A DNA stretch of 64,000 bases from Chitinophagaceae bacterium (GTDB lineage Bacteria; Bacteroidota; Bacteroidia; Chitinophagales; Chitinophagaceae), in the NCBI GenBank assembly GCA_016786885.1, contig JAEUVO010000028.1, positions 62,001 to 126,000 of the forward strand, read 5' to 3'. Shown one piece after another: positions 27,665 to 36,779 of this stretch (positions are counted from its first letter, which is position 1; each line of letters starts with the position of its first letter). The translations under genes and the position numbers were made by a program. The notes below the pieces were generated by a model, which had not been told where the DNA came from, did not search any database, and saw only the letters and a program-made list of their open reading frames with translations.

Positions 27665-28069
27665 TGTATGTAATTGATTTGTATTTATGAATTAAAGTAG
27701 TGGAAAGGATTTCAGAGGGAAGACAGACAAAAAATGAAGGTAGGATGTTTCCATATAAAAAATCCTGACCTTAAATAGTTAGTAGTGCTTCAGTTCGAAA
27801 AGCCTTGTCAACCTGGGTTTGTCGAAGGAGAATATGAAACTTCGACAAACCTGACTGCCGACAGGCAGGCTCACCCTGCAGTTCGTTTTAACGAACAATG
27901 CATTTTTCAAACTGAGATACTACCAAAAGGTAAGCGTTGCTGAGAATGCCACCATTTAAAGAATAAAAGATCACCCTTCAGCGCTTCCTCATTTTTGAAT
28001 GCATCGGCTGGCCATCCAACTCGTTGTACTAAGGTTATAAACCATGCCCGATCAATTCTACACCCCGGA
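27665..28069. other. Intergenic region with hairpin and REP-like palindrome
   Basis: A 405-base stretch without a convincing gene. It contains a perfect 12-bp inverted repeat (27816-27827 with 27840-27851, 12-nt loop) followed closely by an imperfect palindrome rich in CTGCC/GGCAGG (about 27851-27871). No other copy was noticed in the window. No tRNA or ORF with a family match was seen. Confidence 0.5.
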
Positions 28070-28339
28070 TTAAATAGTAACCGGTTTTCTCCAACGCTTT
28101 AACATAGGCAAGCTACCCACAGCCATATTAATGATGGCTTCATCCATCTTCCTGATCTCCATTTGCTCCCTTACCAGTTTTTTCATTCCATCCAGCGTCA
28201 TGTCCGGGTTCAGAAATGCCCCTTTCTGGTAACAGTAAACACAGTACTCACTGCTTTTAGTTCCATCTTTTTCGGTGCCGGCTAATTCAGCATGGTCAAT
28301 TGGCATGCTGCAACTCTGGCAAAATTGTTTGTTTTCCAT
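28070..28339 (-). CDS. Putative zinc-ribbon domain protein
   Basis: An 89-residue protein with two Cys pairs, FCQSCSMPI near the N-terminus and YCVYCYQKG about 25 residues later, as in the putative zinc-ribbon family (PF12674-like). A helical C-terminal half follows (MTLDGMKKLVREQMEIRKMDE). Such small proteins are common in Bacteroidota; function is unknown. A 57-codon frame lies just upstream on the same strand. Confidence 0.8.
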   Translation of the reverse strand: MENKQFCQSCSMPIDHAELAGTEKDGTKSSEYCVYCYQKGAFLNPDMTLDGMKKLVREQMEIRKMDEAIINMAVGSLPMLKRWRKPVTI

Positions 28340-28374
28340 ACTTATTATTTTTTTGGTGGTGCTTTACCGGCCTT

Positions 28375-28548
28375 TTAAACCGGTTCAGCTTTAATCTGTT
28401 TTCTTTCAAAAGCTTCCTGTATCCATTTCATCAGCGTATTGTCTATTTCTTTATCACTGCTGATGTCAACCGCATAGAGGTAACGGCCAGCCGATGTTTG
28501 TACCCGGTCATACAGGCGGCTACTTTTTATTTTCCGGCCCAGGTCCAT
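28375..28548 (-). CDS. Possible small gene or remnant (57 aa), unknown function
   Basis: A 57-codon frame starting ATG at 28548 and ending TAA at 28375, reading MDLGRKIKSSRLYDRVQTSA and then RYLYAVDISSDKEIDNTLMK. An in-frame TAA sits shortly upstream, so this start is forced. The sequence looks protein-like, with a helical tail, but I do not recognise it; it may be the end of a degraded gene. It is 35 bases upstream of the zinc-ribbon gene. Confidence 0.35.
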   Translation of the reverse strand: MDLGRKIKSSRLYDRVQTSAGRYLYAVDISSDKEIDNTLMKWIQEAFERKQIKAEPV

Positions 28549-28591
28549 AAACTTTTATCCTTCATCATTTTATTTTAAAGTATTAATTCTC

Positions 28592-31500
28592 TTATTCTTT
28601 TATAAACCTGGTTGTAAAAACTTCATCCTGTAGCCTGATCCTGATAAAATAGACTCCTTTTGACAGTTGCTGTACAGGAACCGTAGTAACAGAGGAATTT
28701 ATTATTTGTTTCCTTATAATTCGTCCGCTCAGATCTATTATATCCATACTGCCTTTTGCAAATGGCGTTTGAACAAATAAATTTTCAGTTACAGGATTTG
28801 GCCATACCAGTATTTTATTATCCCTGTTCATTCTTATCATGTTCACAATAGAATATTTATAAGCGCCGTCAACGTCAACCTGTTTGATCCGGTAAAAATA
28901 GATCCCGTCCGTTACAGAATTATCCATGTATTCATATTCATGAGAAGGTTGTGGCTGTACAACTGATAATCTCATCCAGTTTCTTCCATCTGTACTCCTT
29001 TCCACTTCAAACCGGGCATTATTAATACCACCATCTGATGTTTTCCAGGTTAATAAAACAGTATTATTGCCCCGGAGAGATACATTAAATAAAATAAAGT
29101 TGACCGGCAGCGGATTGCTGACAGAACTTGATGCCAATGTAAAGGGGCTGAAATTGCTTACCGCAGCTAATGACAGAATAGTTCCTGCTGTATTGGATCC
29201 TGTCGTGCCGCCATTACCTTCGTCTTTCCACATGCTTCCATTCCACCTGGCAACCCGCAGTTCCGGCATATTATTCACCAAGCCGCTACGGATGTTACTT
29301 TCCCAGCTTAGTGTAACGAAGACGTTTGAGGTACCTTCAATCCTGTCAAGCAACCAATACTCGTTTTTGGAAATATGATGTAGTGATTGATCTTTCAGTG
29401 TGCTATCATATCCGTCATCATGTGGCCGGCTGTAAAAGTATTGTGCCATGAATACATCTGTACCAATACCGGGTGCAGAAATTCCAATTGAAGCCAGAAC
29501 GCCATTTTTTCCTACCGGGAAGATAAATGCATCGTTACCTGTTTTTTTACAAGGGCCGTTTACAAAACTTGTATTGGATGCACCTGTATAACTGGTATTA
29601 TCCAAAAAGATAAATTCTTTACCCGTGCTGCTGTTGATGATACCACTAATAAAACTGGTGCTTGTATTGATACTTACCGAATCATTTAATGTTACTGTTC
29701 CGCTTGCTGTTTTATCTATGATCAACTCAGCAATATTTATTGGTTGAGTGGAAAGCTGTTCTATAACACTAGCTGTACTGCCATTGAATTTTATTTTTCC
29801 CAGCCCGATACCATCGGTGGAATTTAAAGTAAGGTTACCGCTGATCTCAACTACATCACCAGCACCAACGCTAACACCAGCACCGGTTTTGATATATGTT
29901 ACATTACCCAGGTATTTATTTCCGGTGCCTGCCTGGTCGGCATCAAATAATACATTGCTGCCGTTATTGGCAATGCTGGTATTACCAGTGATGATATTGC
30001 TCCGGAGATAAGTATAATACCCTCCGGCATAAGTGATGTCGTTGGCAATGCTTACGTTTCCGGTAATAGCATTGTTATAAAAATACCCGAATTGACCACC
30101 TTTATAGCCGGTAATGCTCATGGTGGTGAGTAATAAGGTATCATTCTGCACACTAAAGCCTAGTGAATTGGTTACAGTTATGCTGCCGCCATTTGTTTGA
30201 TTAACCAAACGGTGCATCCCAAAATTATTGGGTGAGGTAAAGTTTGCAGTAATATTAATAAGACCACCGATACTTGTTTTATAAGCCAGGTTACCAAATC
30301 CTGCTTTACCAGCAGTGTTGTTCGTATAAGTAAAATTACCGTTGATGGTGGCACCGGCATTAAATGCTAATGTTTGTCCCGCTGCTGTACGGCTGATGTT
30401 GACATTGCCAGTGCAATGCAATGTATCTAAATATGCAATGAACATACTGGCAGGGCCCGCACCTGTAAAATTTACATTGCCATTATAGCGGTTGGCGAAA
30501 CCCACACCGTCTGCTTCAGCAAAAGCATTGATACCGCTGATAGTAAAACTGCTGTTACCATTAATGGTATTGTTGCGGATATTAGTTGTAAAACCTCCGC
30601 TGAAAGAGGCATCGTCGGCAATGGTTACATTGCCCGTAATGGCGTTGTTGAATAAATAAGCATACTGTCCACCTTTGTAACCGGTGATATTCACTTCGGA
30701 AAGCAGCAGGGTATCGTTCAGCACACTAAAGCCGAGTGAATTGGTTACAGTAATGCTGCCGCCATTTGTTTGGTTAACCAAACGGTGCATCCCGAAATTA
30801 TTGGGTGTGGTAAAGTTTGCAGTAATATTAATAAGACCGCCGATACTTGTTTTATTAGCCAGGTTGCCAAAGCCGGTTTCGCCTGCTGTGTTGTTGGTAA
30901 AAGTAAAGTTGCCCCCTATAACAGCGCCTGAATTAAATGCTGAGGTTAGCCCAGCAGCAGTGCGGTTAATAGTAAGGTTACCTGTGCATTGCGTGGTATC
31001 CAAATAGGAAATGAAAACATTTCCATTACCTGCACAATTAAATGTAAGGTTACCATTATACCGGTTACCGTAATCCGCACCGTCTGCTTCAGCAAAAGCA
31101 TTGGTACCGCTGATGGTAAAGCTGCTGTTACCATTAATGGTATTGTTGCGGATATTAGTTGTAAAACCTCCACTGAAAGAGGCATCGTCGGCAATGGTTA
31201 CATTGCCCGTAATGGCGTTGTTGAATAAATAAGCATACTGTCCACCTTTGTAACCTGTGATATTCATTTCGGTAAGCAGCAGGGTATCATTTTGCAAGCT
31301 GAAGCCGAGTGAATTGGTTACAGTAATGCTGCCGCCATTTGTTTGATTAACCAAACGGTGCATCCCAAAATAATTGGGTGTGGTAAAGTTTGCAGTAATA
31401 TTTATTGTACCACCGACACTGGTTTTGTTGGCAAGGTTGCCAATGCCGGTTTCGCCAGCTGTATTATTGGTATAAGTGAAATTCCCTCCTATAATGGCAC

Positions 31501-32671
31501 CCGCACTAAATGCAGAGGTTAACCCTGTGGCAGTGCGGTTAATGGTAAGGTTACCGGTGCATTGCAGTTGTGCTCCGTAACCGATCAGTACAGACGAACC
31601 ACTTGCTGCATTAAATGTTACATTACCATTATAAATATTTCCTGAACCGATCACATCAGCTTCTGCAAAAACATTGCTTCCATTATTAGAAAAACTGCTG
31701 TTGCCTGTTATTACATTGTTGCGGATATAAGTGAGAAAACCTCCTCCGTAAGAGGCATCATCTGCAACGGTTACATTTCCCGTTATGCTGTTGTTCATTA
31801 AATTAGCATACTGACTGCCCCGGTATCCGGTAATACTTAAAGTGGTAACCAGCAGTGTATCATTCTGCAAATTGAAACCCTGCGAATTTTGCACATCAAT
31901 TGTACCTCCCGTAGTTTGGTTAACAACCCGGTACATTGCAAATGGAGCAGTGCTGGTATTTTTGTTTGTTATGTTTACAGTTCCCGTAATTGCAGTTTTA
32001 AAAGAAAGATTACCTATTGATACTGCAGAACTGGTATTGTTGGTATAAGTAAAATTGCCCGTAATTGTTGCTCCGGCATAAAACAGGCTGGTTGGCCCGG
32101 CAACTGTTCGGTTTACAGTCAGGTCACCATTAAACTCTGAGGGTACTCCATAAGAAATATAAGTAGTGAGCACATCATTAATATTGAAAACCGCATTGCC
32201 ATTATACACATTGACAGGTGCGGCAACCGCTTCAATAAACTGATTATTACCGGTAAGATTAAATACAATATTATCATTGATGGTATTGCTTCTGAAATAA
32301 CTAAGAAAACCATTTGAGCCGGTGTTGATATTAAATACAATATCAGTAGCACCATTACTGTTATTGATAATGGCCCCGTTAAAATTAATATTCATATTAA
32401 CGCCATTGATGGTAAGGGCAAATCCATTTACATCCAGCCGGCAACCCGGCTGCATATCGATACTGTTGATGGTAACATTACCAGTAAATACCGGCCAGCT
32501 ATTACTGGCAACCGATCCCGGAATTATTACATTACCTGCGCTGGTAGGCACACCCGCAGGAGTCCAGTTGGATGCATTATTCCAATCGGTATTTACAGAG
32601 CCATTCCATGTTTGTGCATATAATAAGCTGCAGGATAATAATAGCTGTAGAAAAATGTATATCCTTTTCAT
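28592..32671 (-). CDS. Large secreted T9SS-sorted protein with about 191-residue internal repeats
   Basis: A 1359-residue secreted protein. The signal peptide is at the N-terminus (cleavage after SLLYAQ), and a type IX secretion sorting domain fills the last 80 residues (WPNPVTENLFVQ, GVYFIRIRL). Between them, a block of about 700 residues repeats with a period of 191 residues, rich in Asn, Thr and Gly (ITGNVTIADDASFSGGF and variants), typical of a beta-helix adhesin. I chose the ATG at 32671, which begins the signal peptide. Ligand unknown; it is probably displayed on the cell surface. Confidence 0.83.
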   Translation of the reverse strand: MKRIYIFLQLLLSCSLLYAQTWNGSVNTDWNNASNWTPAGVPTSAGNVIIPGSVASNSWPVFTGNVTINSIDMQPGCRLDVNGFALTINGVNMNINFNGAIINNSNGATDIVFNINTGSNGFLSYFRSNTINDNIVFNLTGNNQFIEAVAAPVNVYNGNAVFNINDVLTTYISYGVPSEFNGDLTVNRTVAGPTSLFYAGATITGNFTYTNNTSSAVSIGNLSFKTAITGTVNITNKNTSTAPFAMYRVVNQTTGGTIDVQNSQGFNLQNDTLLVTTLSITGYRGSQYANLMNNSITGNVTVADDASYGGGFLTYIRNNVITGNSSFSNNGSNVFAEADVIGSGNIYNGNVTFNAASGSSVLIGYGAQLQCTGNLTINRTATGLTSAFSAGAIIGGNFTYTNNTAGETGIGNLANKTSVGGTINITANFTTPNYFGMHRLVNQTNGGSITVTNSLGFSLQNDTLLLTEMNITGYKGGQYAYLFNNAITGNVTIADDASFSGGFTTNIRNNTINGNSSFTISGTNAFAEADGADYGNRYNGNLTFNCAGNGNVFISYLDTTQCTGNLTINRTAAGLTSAFNSGAVIGGNFTFTNNTAGETGFGNLANKTSIGGLINITANFTTPNNFGMHRLVNQTNGGSITVTNSLGFSVLNDTLLLSEVNITGYKGGQYAYLFNNAITGNVTIADDASFSGGFTTNIRNNTINGNSSFTISGINAFAEADGVGFANRYNGNVNFTGAGPASMFIAYLDTLHCTGNVNISRTAAGQTLAFNAGATINGNFTYTNNTAGKAGFGNLAYKTSIGGLINITANFTSPNNFGMHRLVNQTNGGSITVTNSLGFSVQNDTLLLTTMSITGYKGGQFGYFYNNAITGNVSIANDITYAGGYYTYLRSNIITGNTSIANNGSNVLFDADQAGTGNKYLGNVTYIKTGAGVSVGAGDVVEISGNLTLNSTDGIGLGKIKFNGSTASVIEQLSTQPINIAELIIDKTASGTVTLNDSVSINTSTSFISGIINSSTGKEFIFLDNTSYTGASNTSFVNGPCKKTGNDAFIFPVGKNGVLASIGISAPGIGTDVFMAQYFYSRPHDDGYDSTLKDQSLHHISKNEYWLLDRIEGTSNVFVTLSWESNIRSGLVNNMPELRVARWNGSMWKDEGNGGTTGSNTAGTILSLAAVSNFSPFTLASSSVSNPLPVNFILFNVSLRGNNTVLLTWKTSDGGINNARFEVERSTDGRNWMRLSVVQPQPSHEYEYMDNSVTDGIYFYRIKQVDVDGAYKYSIVNMIRMNRDNKILVWPNPVTENLFVQTPFAKGSMDIIDLSGRIIRKQIINSSVTTVPVQQLSKGVYFIRIRLQDEVFTTRFIKE
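29900..32250 (-). repeat. Four tandem units of 573 bp (191 codons) within the T9SS protein gene
   Basis: A landmark segment encoding the LGFSLQNDTLLL-type strand recurs at about 31874, 31301, 30728 and 30155 with spacing of exactly 573 bases each time, so the reading frame is kept. The middle copies are the most alike. The edges of the array are approximate. Confidence 0.85.
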
Positions 32672-33159
32672 AAAATAAAAATTTAGGAGGAAGACTAAAT
32701 CAATCGACCCTTGGAATAGAATAATAATTGCAATTGTTATTGCAGGCATTATTCTCTTCTGTATTGTTTTGTGGATTTTTCGTAATGTAGCCTTACGATA
32801 AGCACCGGTCAGCAATCCTCAAACCGGTGTAAAAACGTTTGTCCATAGTTTGAGAATTTCTATTACGAAGGTAGATTAAGGATAAAGGGGTTCAAAAATT
32901 CTTTGGATGATTTTAATCACCGTATTTCGGAAATTTCAGATATCAAAAGATTACACTTTCCGGGACCATCCGTGCAATAAGAATTAGGGTCATTAAATTA
33001 TGCATCGAATTGTATCCTGAAGCAATTAATATTTATTACAGACCCCGGTTCAAAGTATTTCCTAAGATGATCTTGTTTCTTTTTTCTCCAACAGTACTAT
33101 CGGGTTTAAACTTAACACAGTTCCAGTAAAAGTGAGCATATCTTCTTCTCTACCATGAC
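32672..33159. other. Divergent intergenic region without a gene
   Basis: Together with the following 150 bases (duplicated at 25404-25632), this forms a 637-base divergent region between the T9SS protein gene and the OmpA-family gene. It should hold promoters for both. No ORF, tRNA or hairpin terminator was convincing. Confidence 0.4.
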
Positions 33160-33308
33160 TAAAATCATAAAACAAAGCGTTTCAATTAATTGGATTTGGG
33201 CTGTTTGCGGGTTTACCTTACAGTGAGATTATAAAAGCTCTTTCGCTCCTCCTTTGTGCCGAAACGAATGGGCTTTTACAGCTATTCGTACACTCAAACG
33301 ACCGGCAT

Positions 33309-34391
33309 ATGAAAAAAAGATTCATGGCTGTTTTCCTGCTGCTTTCTTTATCATACTGCAGCCCCCTGCCAGCCCAGGACAATGATTCCCTCACCCGTAT
33401 TTATTCCAAATTCGATTTTATTCCCGGAGAGAAAGTCTTCTTCTTCGATGATTTTGCATCCGATAATATCGGTGATTTTCCCGCCCTCTGGAATACCAAT
33501 GGCTCCGGCGAAGTGGTCACCTATGGTAAATATCCCGGAAAATGGTTGAAGATCACCAACCCCCGCTGCGTCGTTACACTACTCGATCCGCTGACGCTGC
33601 CGGAGAACTACACCATCGAGTTTGATATTGTACCGCAGAAACATTTGCCTGCGAATAATAACACCTACTATGCCTTTTATCTCATCAGCACCATCAAACC
33701 AAAAGATATCCTTTACGGGCTGGCAAGACCGGGAGGCACCGGCATCAAACTGTCCTTTGCCTATAACCAGTACTTCGCATCTTACTATGCAGACGGTACC
33801 CCCGATGTTAAAAGCATAAACTCCGATGCTGCCATCCGCCAGCAGGGCGAAACAAAATATCATATCTCCATATGGGTGCAGAAACAACGCATCCGTGTTT
33901 ACCAGGATGAAGTAAAGATCTTCGACCTTGCCCGTGCCATCTCTGATAAAGTAAAGTATAACATGATCCGTTTTGCCGAAGGCACGCCGCTGATCGGTAA
34001 TGTAAGAATAGCAACAGGCCTTCCTGATATGCGCAACAAACTCATTACCGAAGGCAAACTGGTGAGCTACGGTATTTACTTCGATGTGAACTCCGACAAA
34101 CTAAAACCACAGTCAGCAGGTACACTCAAAGAAATAGCTGGTATACTGACAGACAACCCGGAACTGAAGATCAGGATCGTTGGTCATACTGATGCCGATG
34201 GTAATGATGCGGCCAATCTTGATCTTTCCAAACGCCGTGCTGCTTCTGTAAAGAATGCACTTGTTGCTGCATACAGCATTGAGGCAGCCCGTATAGAAAC
34301 CGATGGTAAAGGGGAGAAAGAACCGGTGGCGCCAAATGATAACGGTACCAATAAAGCACTGAACCGGAGAGTGGAGTTCATTAAACTGTAA
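33309..34391 (+). CDS. OmpA-family lipoprotein with N-terminal lectin-like domain
   Basis: A 360-residue lipoprotein with a lipobox at Cys17 (LSLSYCS). The N-terminal 200 residues are beta-rich (VFFFDDFASDNIGDFPALWN, ENYTIEFDIV) and resemble a concanavalin-like or LamG-type fold; this is tentative. The C-terminal 110 residues are an OmpA peptidoglycan-binding domain (GIYFDVNSDKLKP, VGHTDADGND, NRRVEF). It anchors something to the cell wall. A near-copy of its promoter and first codons lies at 25404-25632. Confidence 0.87.
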   Translation: MKKRFMAVFLLLSLSYCSPLPAQDNDSLTRIYSKFDFIPGEKVFFFDDFASDNIGDFPALWNTNGSGEVVTYGKYPGKWLKITNPRCVVTLLDPLTLPENYTIEFDIVPQKHLPANNNTYYAFYLISTIKPKDILYGLARPGGTGIKLSFAYNQYFASYYADGTPDVKSINSDAAIRQQGETKYHISIWVQKQRIRVYQDEVKIFDLARAISDKVKYNMIRFAEGTPLIGNVRIATGLPDMRNKLITEGKLVSYGIYFDVNSDKLKPQSAGTLKEIAGILTDNPELKIRIVGHTDADGNDAANLDLSKRRAASVKNALVAAYSIEAARIETDGKGEKEPVAPNDNGTNKALNRRVEFIKL

Positions 34392-34420
34392 CACATTTTT
34401 TACTGTTCAAACTAAAAAAA

Positions 34421-34816
34421 ATGAAAAAGCTATTAATATTATTGAGTGCGGCTGTTGCCATGCTGATGCTTATGGCCCTTCGAACCAATAATCATAATGT
34501 TACTTTGATCAAAACAGATAAAGTAAGCGAGATAACCCTGACGGGTGTGCGGTGCTTTTTTACTCTCGCAGGTAATAATATGCAAAAGGCCGGGGTATGC
34601 CTGAACCAGACCGGTAACCCGACCATTCCTTCCAAGATCGATATTCCGTTGACTGTGCCAACGGTTTTACTGAATTCAGCAAAACCCAAACAGTTTAATG
34701 TAGGAGTAAAAGGGCTTAACTGGAATACGACTTACTATATCCGGGCTTACGTAAAGAATAACGACGGCACTGTGGTTTATGGAAACGAACTGAGCTTTAA
34801 AACACTGTCGAAATAA
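34421..34816 (+). CDS. Secreted fibronectin type III-like small protein
   Basis: A 131-residue secreted protein with an N-terminal signal peptide. The C-terminal strands NTTYYIRAYVKNNDGTVVYG and NELSFKT form the final strands of a fibronectin type III-like domain of the kind found in Bacteroidota surface proteins. Function unknown. It starts 29 bases after the OmpA-family gene and is probably cotranscribed. Confidence 0.6.
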   Translation: MKKLLILLSAAVAMLMLMALRTNNHNVTLIKTDKVSEITLTGVRCFFTLAGNNMQKAGVCLNQTGNPTIPSKIDIPLTVPTVLLNSAKPKQFNVGVKGLNWNTTYYIRAYVKNNDGTVVYGNELSFKTLSK

Positions 34817-34971
34817 TAGTTGAACGAGGACTGGATAACGGAGAGGGATTATTTTTTCTGCGGCTAATAAAATGGCCAGATCACCCACAGCAAAAAATAC
34901 GGAGACTGTAAATTTTGACAGCAGACGGTGTTTATATAGGTGAATGCCTGGTCAGTTTATTAACTTTAAGT

Positions 34972-35958
34972 ATGAACCAGATAGAAATATACCAGACTAA
35001 GGGTAAGCAGGTTGAAGTGAAATTTGAGGGAAACTCTGTGTGGCTAAACCAATACCAATTATCGGAACTATTTTCCACAGACAGAACCTCTGTGCTTAAA
35101 CATCTGAAAAATATATTTAAAACCAAGGAGTTAGATGAGAAAATAACTTGTGCAAAATTTGCACAAGTTCAAAAAGAAGGAAACAAAACAGTAAAGAGGG
35201 AAATCCTGCACTACAATTTGGACGCTATAATTTCCGTAGGGTATCGTATCAATTCCAAAAGGGGTACCCAGTTTCGCCAGTGGGCCACACAGCGGTTAAA
35301 TGACCACCTTGTAAAAGGATATACACTTAATGAAAAAAGACTGGAGCGGGTACATCAGAGTTTGTATGAACTGAAAAAAGCAGTAACACTGATTGAAAAA
35401 TCAGGGAATGCCGGGCAGCTAAGTATATCCGAAGCCCAAGGCCTGCTGGAAATTATTACTAACTACACCCAAAGCTTCATTCTGCTCAACCAGTTTGACA
35501 GCAACAACCTGCCCGAGGCAAAGCTGAGTGAGAATATTACTTATGAAATTGAGTATAATGAAGCGATAAAAGCAATTACAGAACTGAAGAAACAGTTAGT
35601 AAAAAAGAAAGAAGCTTCTGCTTTGTTTGGCAATGAACGGGACGGAGCTTTTGGCGGGATTTTAAATTCAGTGGTACAAACTTTTGACGGCGAATACTTA
35701 TACAAAAGCATTGAGGAACAGACAGCTCACCTGCTGTATTTTGTTATCAAGAATCACCCGTTTACTGATGGTAATAAGCGAATCGGCGCTTTCCTGTTTG
35801 TATGGTTCCTGGAAAAGAACAAACACCGCTTTAAAAAATCAGGAGAACTAAAAATTAATGACAATGCATTAGTGGCTCTTGCATTGTTGGTGGCACAAAG
35901 CAACCCGGATGATAAAGATATCATGATCAAACTGGTGGTCAATTTGATCAGAAGTTAA
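34972..35958 (+). CDS. RhuM-Fic/Doc fusion protein
   Basis: A 328-residue protein in two parts. The N-terminal 115 residues are a RhuM-type virulence domain (VWLNQYQLSELFSTDRTSV and ILHYNLDAIISVGYRINSK), which may bind DNA. The C-terminal part is a Fic/Doc fold with motif HPFTDGNKRIG starting at residue 262. The last Arg of the classical Fic motif is absent, as in Doc-type proteins. Activity (AMP transfer or phosphorylation) cannot be told. No antitoxin gene is evident nearby. I chose the ATG at 34972, as the upstream extension starts with an unusual codon. Confidence 0.82.
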   Translation: MNQIEIYQTKGKQVEVKFEGNSVWLNQYQLSELFSTDRTSVLKHLKNIFKTKELDEKITCAKFAQVQKEGNKTVKREILHYNLDAIISVGYRINSKRGTQFRQWATQRLNDHLVKGYTLNEKRLERVHQSLYELKKAVTLIEKSGNAGQLSISEAQGLLEIITNYTQSFILLNQFDSNNLPEAKLSENITYEIEYNEAIKAITELKKQLVKKKEASALFGNERDGAFGGILNSVVQTFDGEYLYKSIEEQTAHLLYFVIKNHPFTDGNKRIGAFLFVWFLEKNKHRFKKSGELKINDNALVALALLVAQSNPDDKDIMIKLVVNLIRS

Positions 35959-36079
35959 ACTCTGTATGACTGATGCAGGAAAGCAGCAGGTAATAAAGGA
36001 ACGGATATAGCTGACTGCCGGCAAAATTTTTTTATCAAGTGCTTTGGTATTATTTTACACCGCAGCAATAAAATAATAC

Positions 36080-36571
36080 ATGGAAGAAAATCAACCAGCA
36101 CCACAGCAGGAACAACACCTTTTCGACGACTTCAACCAGCAATTGACCCAGGCCGGTTCCGGCAAACGGCTGGCCAATTATATTATCGACCTTGTCAGTT
36201 TTTATGTGTTCATGTATTTCTTCAGCTATGTAATAGTGGAGATCAGTATTGACCTGGCCATTTTGATCTATGGCGAAGGAGATGGCGGGTTCAACCTGTT
36301 GGGCAACCTTGTTGTACTGCTGTTCTATGGTGCCTATATGGGATTGATAGAAGCGATGTTTAAAGGAAGATCACTGGGCAAACTCATTACCGGCACTATT
36401 GCAGTGAATGAAGATGGCAGCCGCATCAGTGCATTAACGGCTTTTCTTCGTGGCATCAGCCGGGCTGTTCCTTTTAATGCCCTCAGTGCATTGGGCAGCC
36501 CCTGCTATCCATGGCACGACAAATGGAACAAGACCTATGTAGTGGAGTATAAGGATCTGAACCGAGGATAA
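36080..36571 (+). CDS. RDD family membrane protein
   Basis: A 163-residue membrane protein with the RDD signature early in the sequence (RLANYIIDLVSFYVFMY) and the second conserved region GRSLGKLITGTIAVNEDG. Three or so membrane segments are visible. RDD proteins are of mostly unknown function, with some linked to ion transport. It is flanked by short intergenic gaps and appears to be transcribed alone. Confidence 0.85.
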   Translation: MEENQPAPQQEQHLFDDFNQQLTQAGSGKRLANYIIDLVSFYVFMYFFSYVIVEISIDLAILIYGEGDGGFNLLGNLVVLLFYGAYMGLIEAMFKGRSLGKLITGTIAVNEDGSRISALTAFLRGISRAVPFNALSALGSPCYPWHDKWNKTYVVEYKDLNRG

Positions 36572-36779
36572 GAATCATCGCTCACTTTTTTTATAAAAGG
36601 ATGCTGCTTTCCCTTGTATCCTTACTGGTTTATCATATAAAGAAGATAAACACAGGATTATCTTTTTATCATCATCTCATAGTATTAACAGCTGTGGATA
36701 ATACTTAGTATACATTAGTTGTATATCTAATTTTTTATATACATCTTGACCCTCGTTAATTAAAAACCACACATCACTT

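Noticed and set aside
29900-32250. CRISPR-like repeat array
   Set aside because: The 573-bp period keeps the reading frame and encodes a repeated protein domain; CRISPR repeats are far shorter.
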